The notes beneath the pieces are model-generated. The model saw only the letters and a program-made list of their open reading frames with translations. It was not told the DNA's origin and did no database searches. 64,000 bases of DNA from Polynucleobacter sp. JS-Mosq-20-D10. Lineage in GTDB: Bacteria; Pseudomonadota; Gammaproteobacteria; Burkholderiales; Burkholderiaceae. The DNA lies in the NCBI RefSeq assembly GCF_018687755.1, contig NZ_CP061305.1, positions 867,099 through 931,098 on the forward strand, given 5' to 3'. Shown here in pieces: positions 17,779 to 26,519 of this stretch (its first letter is position 1; each line of letters starts with the position of its first letter). A program made the translations under genes and the position numbers.

Positions 17779-18456
17779 ATGGATAACTTCAAATGCTGGC
17801 GGCATCGTCGAGTTTGGATAAAACCAGCAAGCATTGCTTCGATAAGAGGCCTTAATGAGATCTCTTTAACAGAACGTGCTTTTCTTGAAAATTGGGTTAT
17901 GTCAGGAAGGCCTTTAGTAGGAAGGGCTGTAAACCCTTGTGATCAAGGTGGTGAAAACCTATTGCCTTTGGGATTAATGTTGCATGTACCGGAAGCGCCA
18001 AAAAAGCGTCTAAATCTGCAAGTCGATTCAACAGACATTCTAAAAATTGATGAGCCTTTAAGTATCCAGATAGTTATGGGTACTTTTCCTTCAAGTATGG
18101 CCTCAAAAGTGAAGTGTATGCTATCTAGATTGGCGGATTATCCAATTCAGATTCAGGTATTTGGCTCTGTTTTTTGGAGCTATGAGGGCGGGCAAAATTA
18201 TATGACTGAGAATTCAGATATTGATCTCTTAATTTCACCTGCTCAAAATTGTCATTTATCCAAATTAGCAAAGGCGCTATGTAGCCTATCCGAAGAAATT
18301 GACTTGCGATTAGATGGCGAATTCGAATTCTTGAATGGCTACTCAGTTAGCTGGAGAGAGTTTGCAAGCAAAGAAACCGAATTGCTGATAAAGACAGATT
18401 TAGGACCTAAGATGATCTCTAGATATCAGATGATGGAGGAGTTTAATGCTCTCTAG
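17779..18456 (+). CDS. mdcG: Malonate decarboxylase holo-ACP synthase (phosphoribosyl-dephospho-CoA transferase)
   Basis: A 225-residue nucleotidyltransferase that transfers the prosthetic group onto apo-MdcC. The polymerase-beta-like motif is seen as IQVFGSVFWSYEGGQNYMTENSDIDLLI, with the GS and the Asp pair DIDLL coordinating metal. The N-terminal part has GRPLVGRAVN and LLPLGLMLHV as in MdcG. It sits 12 bases after mdcE and overlaps mdcB by 11 bases. Confidence 0.88.
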   Translation: MDNFKCWRHRRVWIKPASIASIRGLNEISLTERAFLENWVMSGRPLVGRAVNPCDQGGENLLPLGLMLHVPEAPKKRLNLQVDSTDILKIDEPLSIQIVMGTFPSSMASKVKCMLSRLADYPIQIQVFGSVFWSYEGGQNYMTENSDIDLLISPAQNCHLSKLAKALCSLSEEIDLRLDGEFEFLNGYSVSWREFASKETELLIKTDLGPKMISRYQMMEEFNAL

Positions 18457-19321
18457 TAGTGTTGATCATCTAGTTAAAGATAAAGCACAAGAATTGCAAC
18501 AGAATGCTGTGCAATACCTGCGGAAAATTCGTAACTGTGCAGTGCAATCTCTATGGCATGAATTGGTCACTTATCCTAAGCCTGGTTTAGTGAGCTTGGT
18601 CGATTCTGGCAGTCACCAAGATATGGATGCCAATACTTTTTATTCCAGTATCGTATCTTTGCGACATTATTTTTTTGATATCGCTAGTCTTGGCTTGGAA
18701 GGTTCAAGCTTTGCATTCTTGCGTTCGGCTGGCCTAGTCGCTGAGGCTAGAATGCTGCGTGCAACTGATGGGGTGAATACGCATCGTGGGGCAATTTTTA
18801 ATTTAGGTATGTTGGCTGCTGCTGCTGCCTACCAATATAGCCAGGCTGATACCACTTTAACTTTAGGTGAAATTACGGTGAAAACTTGGGGTGAAGAGCT
18901 TGCCTTACATCGTCGCAAGGAAAATAGCCATGGCTCTAGAGTGGCATCCACATATCACGTTGGCGGAGCAATTCAAGAGGTTGTATCGGGATACCCATCT
19001 GTATATAAGCTAGGCTTGCCAGTCTATCGTAATGTGCTTACGATGACTTCAAGCCATCAGTTAGCCTGCATACAAACCTTCTTTACGCTGCTTGCCAATG
19101 TGGAGGATAGCAATCTACTTCATAGAGGGGGCAGGGAAGGTCTTGAGCGTGCCCAAGGATTAGCTCAAGTTTTCTTAGATGAAGGCGGCATCCATCTTAA
19201 TAACTGGGATGTTAGGGCATTCAATGTTCATCGGCAATTGATAGCACAGAATTTAAGCCCAGGAGGTTGCGCTGATTTATTAAGCGCCTGTTTATTTGTT
19301 CATCAAATTGAAAGTCGATGA
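18446..19321 (+). CDS. mdcB: Triphosphoribosyl-dephospho-CoA synthase
   Basis: A 291-residue CitG/MdcB-type enzyme that joins ATP-derived ribose triphosphate to dephospho-CoA, giving the precursor used by MdcG. Motifs: the N-terminal HELVTYPKPGLVSLVDSGSHQDMD, then DGVNTHRGAIFNLGML, and SHGSRVASTYHVGGAIQE further on. It overlaps mdcH by 4 bases (ATGA). Confidence 0.92.
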   Translation: MLSSSVDHLVKDKAQELQQNAVQYLRKIRNCAVQSLWHELVTYPKPGLVSLVDSGSHQDMDANTFYSSIVSLRHYFFDIASLGLEGSSFAFLRSAGLVAEARMLRATDGVNTHRGAIFNLGMLAAAAAYQYSQADTTLTLGEITVKTWGEELALHRRKENSHGSRVASTYHVGGAIQEVVSGYPSVYKLGLPVYRNVLTMTSSHQLACIQTFFTLLANVEDSNLLHRGGREGLERAQGLAQVFLDEGGIHLNNWDVRAFNVHRQLIAQNLSPGGCADLLSACLFVHQIESR

Positions 19322-20244
19322 ATAAATTTGCTATCGTTTGCTCCGGGCAAGGTTCACTGGACCTAGGAATCTTTTCATTTGCCAAACAATCTCCCAAGGC
19401 AACTACAGTCATTGATACCTTTTCCAATGAATTTAATTGGGATATGCTTTCTGTAGAGAGCGACAAATTGGATTTAACTTTGAACCAATTTTCACAACCC
19501 CTCACAGTCGCGACGGCATTAGCAAATTGGGAGGCTATAAAAGATGGCCTGCCCAAACCAAGCTATGTTGCCGGCTATAGTGCAGGAGAGGTGAGTGCTT
19601 TAGGTTGCTCTGAGGAGATAGATCTTAAGACCTTAGCAAAGTTATGTAAATTACGTTGTGAGGCAATGGAAAATTTTGCCCCAACTCATAGCGGAATGCT
19701 GGCTGTGAAGGGAGTTTCAAAGTCAGTGTTGCTAAGTCATTTGAATGGGTCACATTGCTACATTGCAATTTATAACGAGGATGACCACTTTGTTATCGCT
19801 GGATCCATTGAGGAGATAAGTTTCTATGAGAAATTACTTGAAGAGTCTGGAGCTTGGGTAAAAAGACTTCTGGTTACGATACCTTCGCATACACCATTGT
19901 TACTGAAGGCTACAGTGCAAATACAGTCAGGAATAAGTGGTTTAAATTTAAGCGATCAGCAACTCAGTATTCCGGTTATTCAGGGAATCAATGGTTTAAT
20001 CACCGATAACATGACCTTGGGCATGCATTCTTTAGCGAGGGCTGTCTCAGAGCCTATTCAATGGCAGCAGTGCATGCAGACCCTTGTAGATTTTGGGATT
20101 ACCGTAGTCCTTGAATTGGGTCCTGGGGGCGCCTTATCAAAGATGATTTCTTGGGTTTATCCAGCGATTTCTGCACGTTCTGTCATGGATTTCCGCACCC
20201 CTCAAGGGCTGCAAAATTGGGTTTTACGTGAGCTTGAGGGATGA
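19318..20244 (+). CDS. mdcH: Malonyl-CoA:ACP acyltransferase of malonate decarboxylase
   Basis: A 308-residue FabD-like protein that primes or re-acylates MdcC. CSGQGS (residues 8-13) starts the family; the nucleophile elbow is GYSAGE (Ser near residue 90), the active-site His lies in IPSHTPLL, and the C-terminal ELGPGGALSKM matches MdcH/FabD. It is the last gene of the mdc operon. About 35 bases after the stop comes a second copy of the mdc promoter element, so the downstream genes start a new, probably co-regulated unit. Confidence 0.92.
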   Translation: MNKFAIVCSGQGSLDLGIFSFAKQSPKATTVIDTFSNEFNWDMLSVESDKLDLTLNQFSQPLTVATALANWEAIKDGLPKPSYVAGYSAGEVSALGCSEEIDLKTLAKLCKLRCEAMENFAPTHSGMLAVKGVSKSVLLSHLNGSHCYIAIYNEDDHFVIAGSIEEISFYEKLLEESGAWVKRLLVTIPSHTPLLLKATVQIQSGISGLNLSDQQLSIPVIQGINGLITDNMTLGMHSLARAVSEPIQWQQCMQTLVDFGITVVLELGPGGALSKMISWVYPAISARSVMDFRTPQGLQNWVLRELEG

Positions 20245-20278
20245 AGACCCTGTAATAAGGGAAATCCCTATCATTTGA

Positions 20279-20325
20279 TCTAGATCCAGCCTAACATTTC
20301 TCTAGTATATTAGTAACATATATGT
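20279..20325 (+). promoter_or_regulatory. Conserved promoter/operator element, copy B
   Basis: TCTAGATC at the left edge, CCTAACATTTCTC in the middle and TAGTATATTAGTAACATA at the right, with the same internal spacing as copy A (13148-13190) and only four substitutions in 43 bases. The inverted repeat is weaker here (TAGTAT / ATATAT). It lies 34 bases before the ATG of the fatty-acid hydroxylase gene. Confidence 0.65.
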
Positions 20326-20358
20326 TTTATATACAGTTTAATCAAACGTGAGGTGGCT

Positions 20359-21198
20359 ATGAGTATTGCTTTCCAAGAGATGGTGATGACCGAGAGGCAA
20401 AAGAAATTCCGCGATCAATATATCGACGGTGTAAGCCCCTTTTACAATGGTCTCGTTCATATTGGGGTGATGTACGCGGTTGGCATTAGCCTTATTTACT
20501 ACTGCGTTTCTAACCTGCATGACGTTACTTGGGAGTGGATGGTTATTATCCCAGTGGCAATAGCTGGAAACTTTGTCGAATGGGCGATGCATAAATACGT
20601 CATGCATCGTTTGATTGATGTATTTGCCTTGCGCGCAATCTATGATCGCCATACACGCCAACATCATCAGTACTTTACCGATACTGACTACACTATCGAT
20701 ACAGTCAAAGAGTTTAGGATTGTTTTCTTTCCATGGCGCGTACTGACTGTCTTAGGTGTTGCTGGGACTTTATTCGGGTTCATAGCCAGTCAAATCTTCA
20801 ATCCCAATGTCGGATACTTTTTATTCATGACTATGGTTGGCCATTATCTGATTTATGAGACATTTCACTACTGCTGCCATGTAAAAGAAAATTGGTTTGT
20901 ACGTAATATGCCATTCGTTAATACGATTAGGCGTCACCACGCTGCACATCACAATATGGGCATCATGATGCATAAAAATATGAATCTGAGCTTCCCACTA
21001 GCTGATTGGGTAATGGGAACGTCTGATTTAAAACGTGGCTTGTTAGGAACTTTGTTTAATGGTTTTAATCAGGCCTATGTAGACCCTGAGCTAAAGCCAA
21101 TTATTGAGAAGTTTAAGAACGGCAAGATACAAGAGGAAAAAGTCACACTCGAAGGCCCAATTTTGACCTCTGAAGAGTCTAAAGCGCTAGAGAAGTAA
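20359..21198 (+). CDS. Fatty acid hydroxylase / sterol desaturase family membrane protein
   Basis: A 279-residue integral membrane di-iron oxygenase. Histidine boxes: MHKYVMH, then RHTRQHH, HYCCH and RRHHAAHHN, with about four hydrophobic segments around them. AGGTGG at 20351-20356 is the ribosome-binding site, so the ATG at 20359 is the start; the GTG at 20353 overlaps that site. Family members hydroxylate or desaturate lipids or carotenoids using O2. It is the first gene after promoter copy B, followed by an ABM-domain protein and the GntR regulator, so its expression should follow that of the malonate operon. Confidence 0.85.
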   Translation: MSIAFQEMVMTERQKKFRDQYIDGVSPFYNGLVHIGVMYAVGISLIYYCVSNLHDVTWEWMVIIPVAIAGNFVEWAMHKYVMHRLIDVFALRAIYDRHTRQHHQYFTDTDYTIDTVKEFRIVFFPWRVLTVLGVAGTLFGFIASQIFNPNVGYFLFMTMVGHYLIYETFHYCCHVKENWFVRNMPFVNTIRRHHAAHHNMGIMMHKNMNLSFPLADWVMGTSDLKRGLLGTLFNGFNQAYVDPELKPIIEKFKNGKIQEEKVTLEGPILTSEESKALEK

Positions 21199-21217
21199 TT
21201 CTTCTGCTATCCAGCTT

Positions 21218-21796
21218 ATGACACATGCTGTTTTCTTCGATGTTTTGCCAAAAAAAGGTTTTACAGACGCCTATTTTGGAATGGCGGCTGGCTTAAAGCC
21301 CATGGTAGAAATGAATCCTGGATTTATTTCAGTAGAGCGTTTTGAAAATCTTGGGCAAGAGGGTTGGTACCTATCCTATTCGCAATGGGTGGATGAGAAG
21401 GCGCTCAGCTCATGGCGCTGTCAACATGATCATCATGAGGCGCAAGTCTGTGGCAGAAATTTGGTTTTAGAGGACTATCGTCTGAGAGTTGTATCTACTT
21501 TCTTTGATAGTAGCAGTGAATCTGACAAGTCTTACATGCTCGCTTTGGCGGGAAATTTTGAACAAGTTCAGTTGGAAGCAGGGCGCACCCAAAAATCAAT
21601 TGGTACAGTGCCTAAATTATTTAAGGGCGTTATTAATCCTGAAAGAGGGATTGCTTTGTTAGAGTTTGATGCAGTAAGCGCTTTAAAAGTAAAAAATTCA
21701 ATTTCCAATCATGGATTAATCGATCTTGGGGTGTATGAGGTCCAGCGTGATTACGGAATGTTTGATCGAGCGCAAGCTCCTAGTGTTTTCGCGTAA
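21218..21796 (+). CDS. Antibiotic biosynthesis monooxygenase (ABM)-domain protein
   Basis: A 192-residue protein with an N-terminal ABM-type ferredoxin-like domain: FFDVLPKKG, NPGFISVERFENL, GWYLSYSQWVDEKALSSWR and HHEAQ are typical. The C-terminal half repeats the fold weakly (RGIALLEFDAV). Related cofactor-free proteins oxidise quinone-type substrates or act as haem-degrading enzymes; no substrate can be assigned. It lies 19 bases after the hydroxylase gene and 5 bases before the GntR gene, clearly in one operon. Confidence 0.7.
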   Translation: MTHAVFFDVLPKKGFTDAYFGMAAGLKPMVEMNPGFISVERFENLGQEGWYLSYSQWVDEKALSSWRCQHDHHEAQVCGRNLVLEDYRLRVVSTFFDSSSESDKSYMLALAGNFEQVQLEAGRTQKSIGTVPKLFKGVINPERGIALLEFDAVSALKVKNSISNHGLIDLGVYEVQRDYGMFDRAQAPSVFA

Positions 21797-21801
21797 TCAA
21801 T

Positions 21802-22491
21802 ATGGCAACCAAAAAAACTACTAAAACTCCGCTTGCCGCCCCTATTGAAAATTCGTCTCTTTCGGATAAAGCATACGAGCAATTAGAAGAGATGATTGTG
21901 ACTATGAAGTTAGCTCCAGGTACGCCAGTTTCAGAAAGTCAGCTTTCCACCATGCTCGGTATTGGGAGAACCCCAATTAGAGAAGCTATTCAGCGCCTGA
22001 GCCATGAACACCTTGTGTCTATTATGCCTAAGCGCGGTATTTTTATTTCAGATCTCAACCCACAAAAGCAACTCAGAGTCCTCGAAACCCGTCGTGTTCT
22101 CGAAAGGCTAATTTGCACAAAGTCGGCAAAAAGATGTAATGCAGAGGAACGCAAACAATTTGAGCAAATTTCTAAAGATTTTAAAAGAGCTGCAAAAGAG
22201 AATAATGAAAAGCTTTTTCTGAAAGTTGATAAAGAGCTCAATGATTTGACAATTATTACCGCCAAAAATGAATATGCATCTAAGGCTTTATCCATGCTTC
22301 AAGGTATGTCTAGAAGATTTTGGTTTGGTAACTTTCATCAGATCGGAGATATCAAAGAGGCAGCGATGTTGCATGCCGAGATTGCCAATGCAATTTTTTT
22401 GGGTAGTGAAAAAGAAGCTGGTTTAGCAGTAGATAAGTTACTTGATTACATAGAAGAATTTACGCGTAAGACAGTAATGTTGCATGAGTGA
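21802..22491 (+). CDS. GntR-family (FadR/FCD-type) transcriptional regulator
   Basis: A 229-residue regulator with an N-terminal winged helix (SDKAYEQLEEMIVTMKLAPG, SESQLSTMLGIGRTPIREAIQRLSHEHLV, GIFIS) and an all-helical FCD ligand domain ending in DYIEEFTRKT. FCD regulators bind small carboxylates and usually repress nearby catabolic genes. The shared inverted-repeat elements at 13148 and 20279 are the natural candidate operators, and it is itself transcribed from the second one, implying autoregulation. The effector may be malonate or the ligand of the downstream Liv transporter. Confidence 0.88.
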   Translation: MATKKTTKTPLAAPIENSSLSDKAYEQLEEMIVTMKLAPGTPVSESQLSTMLGIGRTPIREAIQRLSHEHLVSIMPKRGIFISDLNPQKQLRVLETRRVLERLICTKSAKRCNAEERKQFEQISKDFKRAAKENNEKLFLKVDKELNDLTIITAKNEYASKALSMLQGMSRRFWFGNFHQIGDIKEAAMLHAEIANAIFLGSEKEAGLAVDKLLDYIEEFTRKTVMLHE

Positions 22492-22558
22492 TGTCGTGTA
22501 AGTAATGCCGTTAGTAGTAGTTGATGTCTTGTTTAACTAAGATTGATAGGAGACTGAA

Positions 22559-23854
22559 ATGAAAAAACAGAAAGTGAATAATCAGGGTCGTCGTGAGATC
22601 ATTAAGGGAGTTGGGGCACTCACAGCCCTAGCAGCTAGCGGGTGGGGCTTTCCGGCTATTGCTCAAAACACCCCAATTAAAATTGGTATTTTGGCCCCTC
22701 GTGCTGGTATTGCAGGAACAATTGGTGAGTGCGGTCTACGTGGGGCAATGTTTGCAGCCGATAAGATTAATAAGTCGGGCGGAATTGGTGGTCGTAAGGT
22801 CGAGTTGGTTATTGAAGAAGAGACAAATGCTAAAGATACAACGGAGCGTTATCGCAAGCTCGTTCTTCAAGACAAAGTTGACTGTGTTCAAGGTTTAGTT
22901 TCTTCCGGGGTTTCTTTGGCGCTTGGGCCAACTGTGGAAGAAATGCAGACTATTACCGTTTACTGGGATGGAACCACACAAGATGGGGTGAAGGAAACCA
23001 TTCCAAAACCAAAATATCTTTTCCGCTCAACTGATAATGAGTGTGAAGCAGTAATGGCTTCCTTGATTGCTATTAAGCAATACAAGGGTAAGTTTGCAAC
23101 GATTGCAGGTATCAATCCAGACTACTCATATGGTAGAAATAATTGGGCGGCATTCCAGGCTCTCTTGAAGCGTTTTAATATTGAACATAAGGTAGTTGCC
23201 GAGCAATGGCCAAAGGTTGGAACTATGGAGCTATCAGGGCAAATTGCAGCTTTGAAGGCAGCTAAACCAGACCTCATATTCTCCTCGCTCTTATTTGCTG
23301 ATTTGCCAGTATTTATGCAAAATGCAAATGCTGCTGGATTAGGTAATGGAGATGTGAAGTTTGTCCTACCTGCTGCTGGCTTCCAGCATACTTTGATGAA
23401 GAAAGAATTCACACCAGAAGGTATGGTATTCGGGCACAACACGATGTATTTTGATTTGCCTAATGCTACCCCTCTACAAAAAGAATTCGTAGCTATGTAT
23501 TACGATAAATACAAGGACTACCCAAATTGGGAGGCTGATAGGGCTTACTTTGCAATGCAGGTCTATAAGGCTGGTGTTGAAAAAGCACTGAAAGCTAATG
23601 GTGGTAAATGGCCTAACAAAGATCAAATTGCATCTGCAATGGAAGGTGTACAGGTTCAATCTTTAGGCGGCCCTGGAATGATGCGCAAAGACCATATCGC
23701 AGAACAAACCTTCTATCAAGGCCTGACAACGCATAAGAATAAATATGACTTTGTCACGATCAATCCGGTTGATAAGAAGTTTAGTGATCAGCTGCAGAAG
23801 CCTCCAGGAATGGATTTCTGGCAATGGATTGAAACAGCTAACATCACTCTTTAA
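22559..23854 (+). CDS. Branched-chain-amino-acid-type ABC transporter substrate-binding protein
   Basis: A 431-residue LivJ/K-like periplasmic binding protein (Peripla_BP_6). The N-terminus has a twin-arginine-like signal, GRREIIKGVGALTALAASG, with cleavage after AIAQ. The mature start IKIGILAPRAG and features GGIGGRKVELVIEEE, YRKLVLQDKVDCVQG and NPDYSYGRNNWAAF are typical. Such receptors in betaproteobacteria often bind aromatic acids, amides or urea rather than leucine, so the ligand is open. AGGAG precedes the ATG. A strong hairpin separates it from the permease genes. Confidence 0.88.
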   Translation: MKKQKVNNQGRREIIKGVGALTALAASGWGFPAIAQNTPIKIGILAPRAGIAGTIGECGLRGAMFAADKINKSGGIGGRKVELVIEEETNAKDTTERYRKLVLQDKVDCVQGLVSSGVSLALGPTVEEMQTITVYWDGTTQDGVKETIPKPKYLFRSTDNECEAVMASLIAIKQYKGKFATIAGINPDYSYGRNNWAAFQALLKRFNIEHKVVAEQWPKVGTMELSGQIAALKAAKPDLIFSSLLFADLPVFMQNANAAGLGNGDVKFVLPAAGFQHTLMKKEFTPEGMVFGHNTMYFDLPNATPLQKEFVAMYYDKYKDYPNWEADRAYFAMQVYKAGVEKALKANGGKWPNKDQIASAMEGVQVQSLGGPGMMRKDHIAEQTFYQGLTTHKNKYDFVTINPVDKKFSDQLQKPPGMDFWQWIETANITL

Positions 23855-23865
23855 TCGTTAGTCAC

Positions 23866-23898
23866 GCTGAGCAACATTCTTGTTGCTCAGCATTTTTG
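23866..23898 (+). terminator. Intra-operon hairpin/terminator between binding protein and livH
   Basis: GCTGAGCAACA and TGTTGCTCAGC form a perfect 11-bp stem with a TTCT loop, followed by ATTTTTG. It starts 12 bases after the binding-protein stop and 10 bases or so before the next gene, so it probably terminates part of the transcripts and stabilises the upstream message, giving excess binding protein. Confidence 0.75.
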
Positions 23899-23908
23899 AA
23901 TGTGAGAT

Positions 23909-24793
23909 ATGACGGCATTTATTGACATTATTCTTAGCGGAGTTTTTCATGCCGCAGTATTATTTTTGCTTGCTGGCGGCTTGCAACTAGTTTTTGGCGT
24001 GCAAAAAATTGTGAATTTGGCTTGTGGTGCTTTTTATGCGCTAGGTGCTTATTTCGGTATTACTTTAGTCACATTGGCTATTAAATTTGGTATGCCTACT
24101 TATGGCTTGATTTTGGTATTGATTGTTGCCGGGCTACTGATGGGGCTTGTAGGTCCAATTATCGAAAGATTACTTCGACTCGTGTACGACCGAGAGGAGG
24201 GCTTTCAATTGCTACTCACGTTTGCAATTATGTTGTTGCTGGAGGATTTAATTAGGATGATCTGGGGTGCCACTCCAATGACCCTGGGTAATTTATCTAT
24301 GGCTTATGGCCAACTCAATTTCGCATCTACATCGATTCCAACTTACAAGCTTTTGGTCATTGGCGCGAGCATCATCCTAGCGCTCGGTTTAGGTTGGATA
24401 TTACAAAAGACAAATTTTGGACGAATTGTGCGAGCCACAGCAGAAAATCGCCGTATGAGCGAGGCAATGGGCGTCAATGTCGTGTGGATCAATGTGGCAA
24501 TTTTTACTCTGGGTACTATTTTGGGAACTATTGGTGGGGCGCTCGTTGTTCCAACTGCTGCAGCTTCTCTAGAGGTGATTTCAGAGGTGGTTGTTGAGGC
24601 ATTTGCTGTAGTTGTCATTGGCGGTCTTGGTAGTATGCGTGGTGCATTAGTCGGAGCACTCATTGTTGGTATCATGCGAGCCTTTGCAGTTTCTATCTAT
24701 GCGGAGATTGATCTTCTCTTGATCTATCTTATCGTGATTGGAATCCTGATCTTCAAGCCTGCAGGTTTATTTGGAAAGGCGGTAGAGTCATGA
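23909..24793 (+). CDS. livH: Liv-type ABC transporter permease (LivH)
   Basis: A 294-residue inner-membrane permease with about eight hydrophobic segments. LivH motifs: LAGGLQLVFGVQKIVNLACGAFYALGAY, RATAENRRMSEAMGVNV (cytoplasmic coupling loop), and VVVEAFAVVVIGGLGSMRGALVGALIVG near the C-terminus. It overlaps the livM gene by 4 bases (ATGA). The symbol denotes family, not proven leucine specificity. Confidence 0.9.
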   Translation: MTAFIDIILSGVFHAAVLFLLAGGLQLVFGVQKIVNLACGAFYALGAYFGITLVTLAIKFGMPTYGLILVLIVAGLLMGLVGPIIERLLRLVYDREEGFQLLLTFAIMLLLEDLIRMIWGATPMTLGNLSMAYGQLNFASTSIPTYKLLVIGASIILALGLGWILQKTNFGRIVRATAENRRMSEAMGVNVVWINVAIFTLGTILGTIGGALVVPTAAASLEVISEVVVEAFAVVVIGGLGSMRGALVGALIVGIMRAFAVSIYAEIDLLLIYLIVIGILIFKPAGLFGKAVES

Positions 24794-25758
24794 GTGCCCG
24801 TACCAAATTTATATTGTTAGCTTGCTTTAGCATCTTGTGCGCTGCACCGCTGTATCTAAGTCCATATCACATGACTTTATTGCTCCCAGCAATTGCTTAC
24901 AGCATTATTTTGCTGGGGTTTAATTTACTTTTTGGTTATACAGGTCTATTGTCATTTGGCCATGCCTTGTTTGTTGCGATTGGCGCTTATACGGTAGCTA
25001 TACTCACCAGCAGATTAGGCATCAAAAATATGGAGATCATATTTTTATACGCAATTGCTGCAAGTGTAGTAGTTGCAGTGCCGGTTGGGTTGATCTGCGT
25101 CCGCCACGTGCGCATTTTCTTTGGTATGTTGACTCTAGCCTTTGGTATGTTATTCCACTCGATTTTATTTAAGTTTTATGACTTATCGGGAGGGGATTCT
25201 GGAATACCTGTGGTGCGGCCATTTCTGCTTGGTCAAGATTTAAGTAGTATGGATAAGACGAGCTTTTTGGTCGGACCTTTCTTTTACTACTCAATCATTA
25301 TTTTGATTCTGCTGGGAACTCTCATGTGGCGGATTGTGAACTCTCCAATGGGGATGCACTTTCGGGCGATTCGGGACAATCCTAGAAAGGCTGAATATCT
25401 CGGTATTCAAGTACACCGCTTTCGTTTGATTGCATTTGTTATTTCTGCAATTTACGCTTCAATTGGCGGGGCTTTACTGGTCGTCCCTGTTGGTCTTGCT
25501 GATCCAGAGCTCGCCTATTGGACGCATTCAGGAAATATTGTGTTTATGACTATTTTGGGTGGTTTCAATAATTTCTTAGGCCCAATCGTAGGTGCATTTG
25601 CTTTTATTGGCCTCAAAGATCAGTTGGTTGGATTGACGCAATACTGGCGATTTGCCTTGGGTGTAGTTTTAGTTCTACTGGTCTTGTTGCTGCCCAACGG
25701 AATTATGGGCCTATTGCAAGCTAGAAAAAGAACAGTTTCTCAGGAGAAAGTGCAATGA
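24790..25758 (+). CDS. livM: Liv-type ABC transporter permease (LivM)
   Basis: A 322-residue permease with about nine hydrophobic segments. LivM features: LLFGYTGLLSFGHALFVAIGAY, GMHFRAIRDNPRKAEYLGIQV (ATPase-coupling loop) and GGFNNFLGPIVGAFAFIGLKD. It pairs with LivH in the inner membrane. It overlaps livH and livG by 4 bases each. Confidence 0.9.
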   Translation: MSARTKFILLACFSILCAAPLYLSPYHMTLLLPAIAYSIILLGFNLLFGYTGLLSFGHALFVAIGAYTVAILTSRLGIKNMEIIFLYAIAASVVVAVPVGLICVRHVRIFFGMLTLAFGMLFHSILFKFYDLSGGDSGIPVVRPFLLGQDLSSMDKTSFLVGPFFYYSIIILILLGTLMWRIVNSPMGMHFRAIRDNPRKAEYLGIQVHRFRLIAFVISAIYASIGGALLVVPVGLADPELAYWTHSGNIVFMTILGGFNNFLGPIVGAFAFIGLKDQLVGLTQYWRFALGVVLVLLVLLLPNGIMGLLQARKRTVSQEKVQ

Positions 25759-26519
25759 CCCCAATACTTGAGGCTAAAAATGTTTCTAAAAGTTATGGCG
25801 TCTATCAAGCCTTAAAAGATGTTAGTTTGAAATTTTTTGAAGGTGAGACAGTTTCTATCGTAGGACCAAATGGTGCTGGCAAAACAACATTCGTTAATGT
25901 CCTTACTGGTTTATTAAAGCCAACTGAGGGAGATGTTGATTTTTTGGGTAAATCGATTGCTGGTGTTGGCCCAGTGAAGCTCTCTAAATATGGTATGGCT
26001 AGGGCCTTCCAACTCGTGCATATTTTTCCGTTGATGACGGTGCAGGAGACGATTATTTCTGCAGTTATTTCGCAAACCGGCTCTCAATATAATTTTTGGT
26101 CAAGTGCAGCTGCGCAAAAACGTTTAGTCGATAAGGCTTATGAGGTTGCCAAAATTTTTAATTTGGATAAAAAGATGTCTTGGCAAGCGTCATATCTTTC
26201 TCAAGGTGAAAAGAAGCTTCTCGATATTGCCAGTGCATTTGCACTTGATCCTCAGGTGATCTTGCTCGATGAGCCTACTAGCGGTATCTCTACCGCAGAT
26301 AAACGCGGCATCATGGATACCTTGATGGAGGCTGCAAAGATCTCAGGCATCAAGACCATCTTGCTTGTTGAGCACGATATGGAGTTGGTGGCTGAGTATT
26401 CAACGCGCATTGTTGCATTGGCTGAAGGGCAATTGTTGGCTGATTTACCGCCAAAAGAGTTCTTTGCCAATGCTGAACTAGAAGCGCAGATTATTGGAAA
26501 GCGGGTTTCTCATGCTTGA
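25755..26519 (+). CDS. livG: Liv-type ABC transporter ATP-binding protein (LivG)
   Basis: A 254-residue ATPase. Walker A is GPNGAGKTT, the LivG-specific MARAFQLVHIFPLMTVQET follows, the signature is the variant LSQGEKK, Walker B is VILLDEPTSGIS, and the switch His is in LLVEHDMELV. A C-terminal tail follows the core domain. It overlaps livF by 8 bases when livF starts at the ATG at 26512. Confidence 0.9.
   Translation: MTPILEAKNVSKSYGVYQALKDVSLKFFEGETVSIVGPNGAGKTTFVNVLTGLLKPTEGDVDFLGKSIAGVGPVKLSKYGMARAFQLVHIFPLMTVQETIISAVISQTGSQYNFWSSAAAQKRLVDKAYEVAKIFNLDKKMSWQASYLSQGEKKLLDIASAFALDPQVILLDEPTSGISTADKRGIMDTLMEAAKISGIKTILLVEHDMELVAEYSTRIVALAEGQLLADLPPKEFFANAELEAQIIGKRVSHA

Noticed and set aside
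20245..20278. Terminator after mdcH (GGGAAATCCC)
   Set aside because: The stem is only a few bases and has no T run.
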